From: Oxalobacteraceae bacterium
Lineage (GTDB): Bacteria; Pseudomonadota; Gammaproteobacteria; Burkholderiales; Burkholderiaceae_D
Direction of reading: 5' to 3'
Assembly (NCBI GenBank): GCA_947487325.1
Contig: CANKWG010000102.1
Span: 1 to 7,902, forward strand
Length of the DNA: 7,902 nucleotides
Position numbers and translations under genes: made by a program. Every line of letters begins with the position of its first letter. The first letter of the stretch is position 1. Below, in pieces: positions 6,204-7,902 of this stretch. Below the pieces are notes generated by a model. The model had not been told where the DNA came from and made no database searches. It was given only the letters and a program-made list of their open reading frames with translations.

Positions 6204-7277
6204 GTGAATATCTTATCGACATCGTTGGGTGGGCTGGACTTGCTGGCCTCCGCTGTGATCATCCTGGAAAAGCAGGGTCGTATCGCTTATGCAAATGCGG
6301 CCGCAGAGACCTTGTTGGAAAGCTCATTCAAAGTGCTGCACCAGCAGCGCCTGTCCGACCTGTTCATGAATGGTGACAGACTCGCCCTCATCTTTGAGCA
6401 GGCGAGAACCCGCCAGTTCGATGAGAAGCGCGAGGATATGTTGCTGGAGCGGGTAGGTCGTGTGCCTTTGCATGTCAATGTCATTGTCACCACCATCGAC
6501 GATCCGGAGAACCCGGTACTTATCGAGTTCCGCGCCAACGTGCAGCAGGTCAAGCTGGAGCGCGAAGAGCGTCTGCTGGACCAGAATCAGGCCAACAAGG
6601 AGCTGATTCGCAATCTCGCCCATGAGATCAAGAATCCCTTGGGGGGCATTCGTGGCGCAGCCCAGTTGCTGGAGCTGGAGTTACCGAGCCATGACCTCAA
6701 AGATTTGCGAGAGTACACGCAAGTCATCATCAAAGAATCGGATCGTTTGCAGACGCTGGTTGATCGTCTGCTCGCGCCTCATCGACGTCCTCAAATTGTC
6801 GGTGACGTCAATATTCACGAGGTGTTCGAGCGGGTACGCAGTTTGATCATGGCGGAGTTCCCGCAGGGGCTCGCCATACGGCGCGACTATGATTTGTCGC
6901 TACCCGACTTTCGCGGCGATAAGGAGCAGCTCATTCAAGCGGTGCTTAACATCGCGCACAATGCCGCGCAGGCGCTGGCACCCCGAATTGCGCAAGGTGA
7001 TGCCGAGCTGATCTTCCGTAGTCGTATTGCACGTTCGATTACCCTCGCAAAGGTCCGTTATCGGCTGGCACTAGACTTGCATATCATCGATAACGGCCCA
7101 GGTATACCGGCTGAGTTGAAGGACAAGATTTTCTATCCACTGGTCTCCGGCAGAGACGGCGGCAGTGGATTGGGGCTGACACTGGCACAAACCTTCATTC
7201 AGCAGCACCTGGGCGTGATTGAATGCGAAAGCCGGCCCGGTTACACCCACTTCCGTATCCTGATTGCGCTGCCCTGA
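6204..7277 (+). CDS. glnL: Nitrogen regulation sensor histidine kinase NtrB
   Basis: NtrB is a cytoplasmic kinase/phosphatase that, under PII control, phosphorylates NtrC when nitrogen is short. From GTG 6204 it has 357 residues (E. coli 349). A PAS domain covers about 8-110 (LDLLASAVIILEKQGRIAYA). The H-box NLAHEIKNPLGG carries the phosphorylated His140. The N-box is NIAHNAAQA (Asn253), followed by DNGPG (297-301) and GSGLGL (320-325) of the ATP site. No membrane segments are visible. An in-frame ATG at 6159 would add 15 residues, but those codons would run through the terminator hairpin, and the family's usual N-terminus is short, so GTG 6204 is preferred. A weak GGGAC-type sequence precedes it. 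glnG follows 124 bases downstream, with an NtrC-type box in the gap, so glnG may have its own promoter as well as co-transcription. The function call is sure; the start is less so. Confidence 0.95.
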   Translation: MNILSTSLGGLDLLASAVIILEKQGRIAYANAAAETLLESSFKVLHQQRLSDLFMNGDRLALIFEQARTRQFDEKREDMLLERVGRVPLHVNVIVTTIDDPENPVLIEFRANVQQVKLEREERLLDQNQANKELIRNLAHEIKNPLGGIRGAAQLLELELPSHDLKDLREYTQVIIKESDRLQTLVDRLLAPHRRPQIVGDVNIHEVFERVRSLIMAEFPQGLAIRRDYDLSLPDFRGDKEQLIQAVLNIAHNAAQALAPRIAQGDAELIFRSRIARSITLAKVRYRLALDLHIIDNGPGIPAELKDKIFYPLVSGRDGGSGLGLTLAQTFIQQHLGVIECESRPGYTHFRILIALP

Positions 7278-7330
7278 TCTTGTGCGGCGCCGGGTACCGG
7301 TAAGCGCACTGAAGCTGGCTTCGCCATAAT

Positions 7331-7347
7331 GGCACCAATTTGGTGCT
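7331..7347. promoter_or_regulatory. NtrC-type box upstream of glnG
   Basis: GGCACC-AATTT-GGTGCT is a strong dyad (GCACCA/TGGTGC) with the 6+5+6 layout of NtrC sites, centred 63 bases before the glnG ATG. A half-site TGCACC lies at 7364-7369, with its virtual centre about 33 bases downstream, near three helical turns. No -24/-12 sigma-54 promoter is seen beside it, so repression or autoregulation by NtrC is the likely role. Confidence 0.65.
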
Positions 7348-7401
7348 AACCGTCGACTGGGTATGCACCAGCGGCAGCATGATTAGGCTCAGGCAAGGAC
7401 C

Positions 7402-7902
7402 ATGAAACCAATCTGGATAGTTGACGACGACGAATCAATTCGCTGGGTGCTGGAGAAGGCACTGGCGCGCGAGAATCTGGCGACGCGAAGTTTTTCGAAT
7501 GTTCGCGATGCAGTGACAGCGCTAGAATCCGGAACGCCTCAGGTGCTGGTATCGGATATTCGTATGCCCGGTGAGTCGGGCCTAGAATTATTGCAGATCG
7601 TCAAAACCCGCTATCCCGGTTTGCCCGTGATTGTGATGACGGCTTTTTCCGATCTTGATTCGGCCGTCGCGGCATTTCAGGGTGGTGCGTTCGAATACCT
7701 TGCCAAGCCTTTCGATCTGGATAAAGCAGTTGAACTCATTCGGCGCGCACTCGAAGAGAGCTTGCGTGAATCCGGTGATGAGCAGACTGTCACCGAGACC
7801 CCCGAGATCTTGGGTCAGGCGGCTGCGATGCAGGATGTATTCCGTGCGATCGGACGACTGTCTCAGTCCAACGTCACAGTATTAATCACCGGTGAATCCG
7901 GC
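7402..7902 (+). CDS. glnG: Nitrogen regulation response regulator NtrC, partial (runs off the right edge)
   Basis: The visible 167 residues from ATG 7402 cover the receiver domain and the beginning of the AAA+ sigma-54 activator domain. The acidic pocket is at D8-D10, the phosphorylated Asp is D52 (VSDIRMPG), the switch Thr is T80 (VMTAFSD) and the conserved Lys is K102 (LAKPFD). SIRWVLEKAL is a typical NtrC signature. After a linker (about 120-134), PEILGQAAAMQDVFRAIGRL begins the ATPase module, and the window ends within the Walker A at GESG. The GAFTGA loop, Walker B and DNA-binding domain lie beyond the edge. A Shine-Dalgarno-like AAGGA at 7395-7399 is close to the ATG. Phosphorylated by NtrB, the protein should bind the boxes at glnA and probably the one just upstream of its own gene. 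Confidence 0.97.
   Translation, partial: MKPIWIVDDDESIRWVLEKALARENLATRSFSNVRDAVTALESGTPQVLVSDIRMPGESGLELLQIVKTRYPGLPVIVMTAFSDLDSAVAAFQGGAFEYLAKPFDLDKAVELIRRALEESLRESGDEQTVTETPEILGQAAAMQDVFRAIGRLSQSNVTVLITGESG

Noticed and set aside
5723..6262. 179-codon open frame on the minus strand across the secreted-protein gene and glnL start
   Set aside because: It would overlap a gene with a clear signal peptide and the terminator hairpin, and its translation shows no recognisable domain.

Overview
This window looks like ordinary chromosomal DNA of a betaproteobacterium. The order glnA, small secreted-protein gene, glnL (ntrB), glnG (ntrC), the rhodanese-family gene divergent from glnA, and the protein sequences themselves resemble Burkholderiales, perhaps Oxalobacteraceae. 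That assignment comes from recognising the families and not from a search. No insertion sequences, CRISPR array, tRNA, rRNA or phage genes were seen.

Left part (1-2445): a minus-strand gene for a GNAT/CelD-like N-acyltransferase runs off the left edge. It is divergent from prfC, which encodes peptide chain release factor 3. The 160-base gap between them carries three GGTTAA direct repeats, and prfC has no visible Shine-Dalgarno sequence. Middle (2446-3702): a 176-residue protein with a hemerythrin-like outline but apparently missing metal ligands stands alone on the plus strand. It converges on a single-domain rhodanese gene on the minus strand.

Right part (3703-7902): this is a nitrogen-regulation locus. 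A 396-base region between the rhodanese gene and glnA holds two NtrC-type enhancer boxes and a good sigma-54 -24/-12 promoter. These are followed by glnA (adenylylatable type I glutamine synthetase) and a strong terminator. Next comes a small exported protein with a DUF4124-like N-terminus and a coiled-coil tail, then a second terminator-like hairpin directly before glnL. A third NtrC-type palindrome lies in the gap between glnL (sensor kinase NtrB) and glnG (response regulator NtrC, cut by the right edge).

The circuit reads as follows: under nitrogen limitation NtrB phosphorylates NtrC, which binds the boxes upstream of glnA and activates the sigma-54 promoter. NtrC probably also controls its own gene through the third box. 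I do not see a convincing new multi-gene system. The points most worth a second look are the regulatory architecture (the glnL-proximal hairpin, the box before glnG, and the NtrC boxes shared with the rhodanese gene) and the pseudo-hemerythrin.
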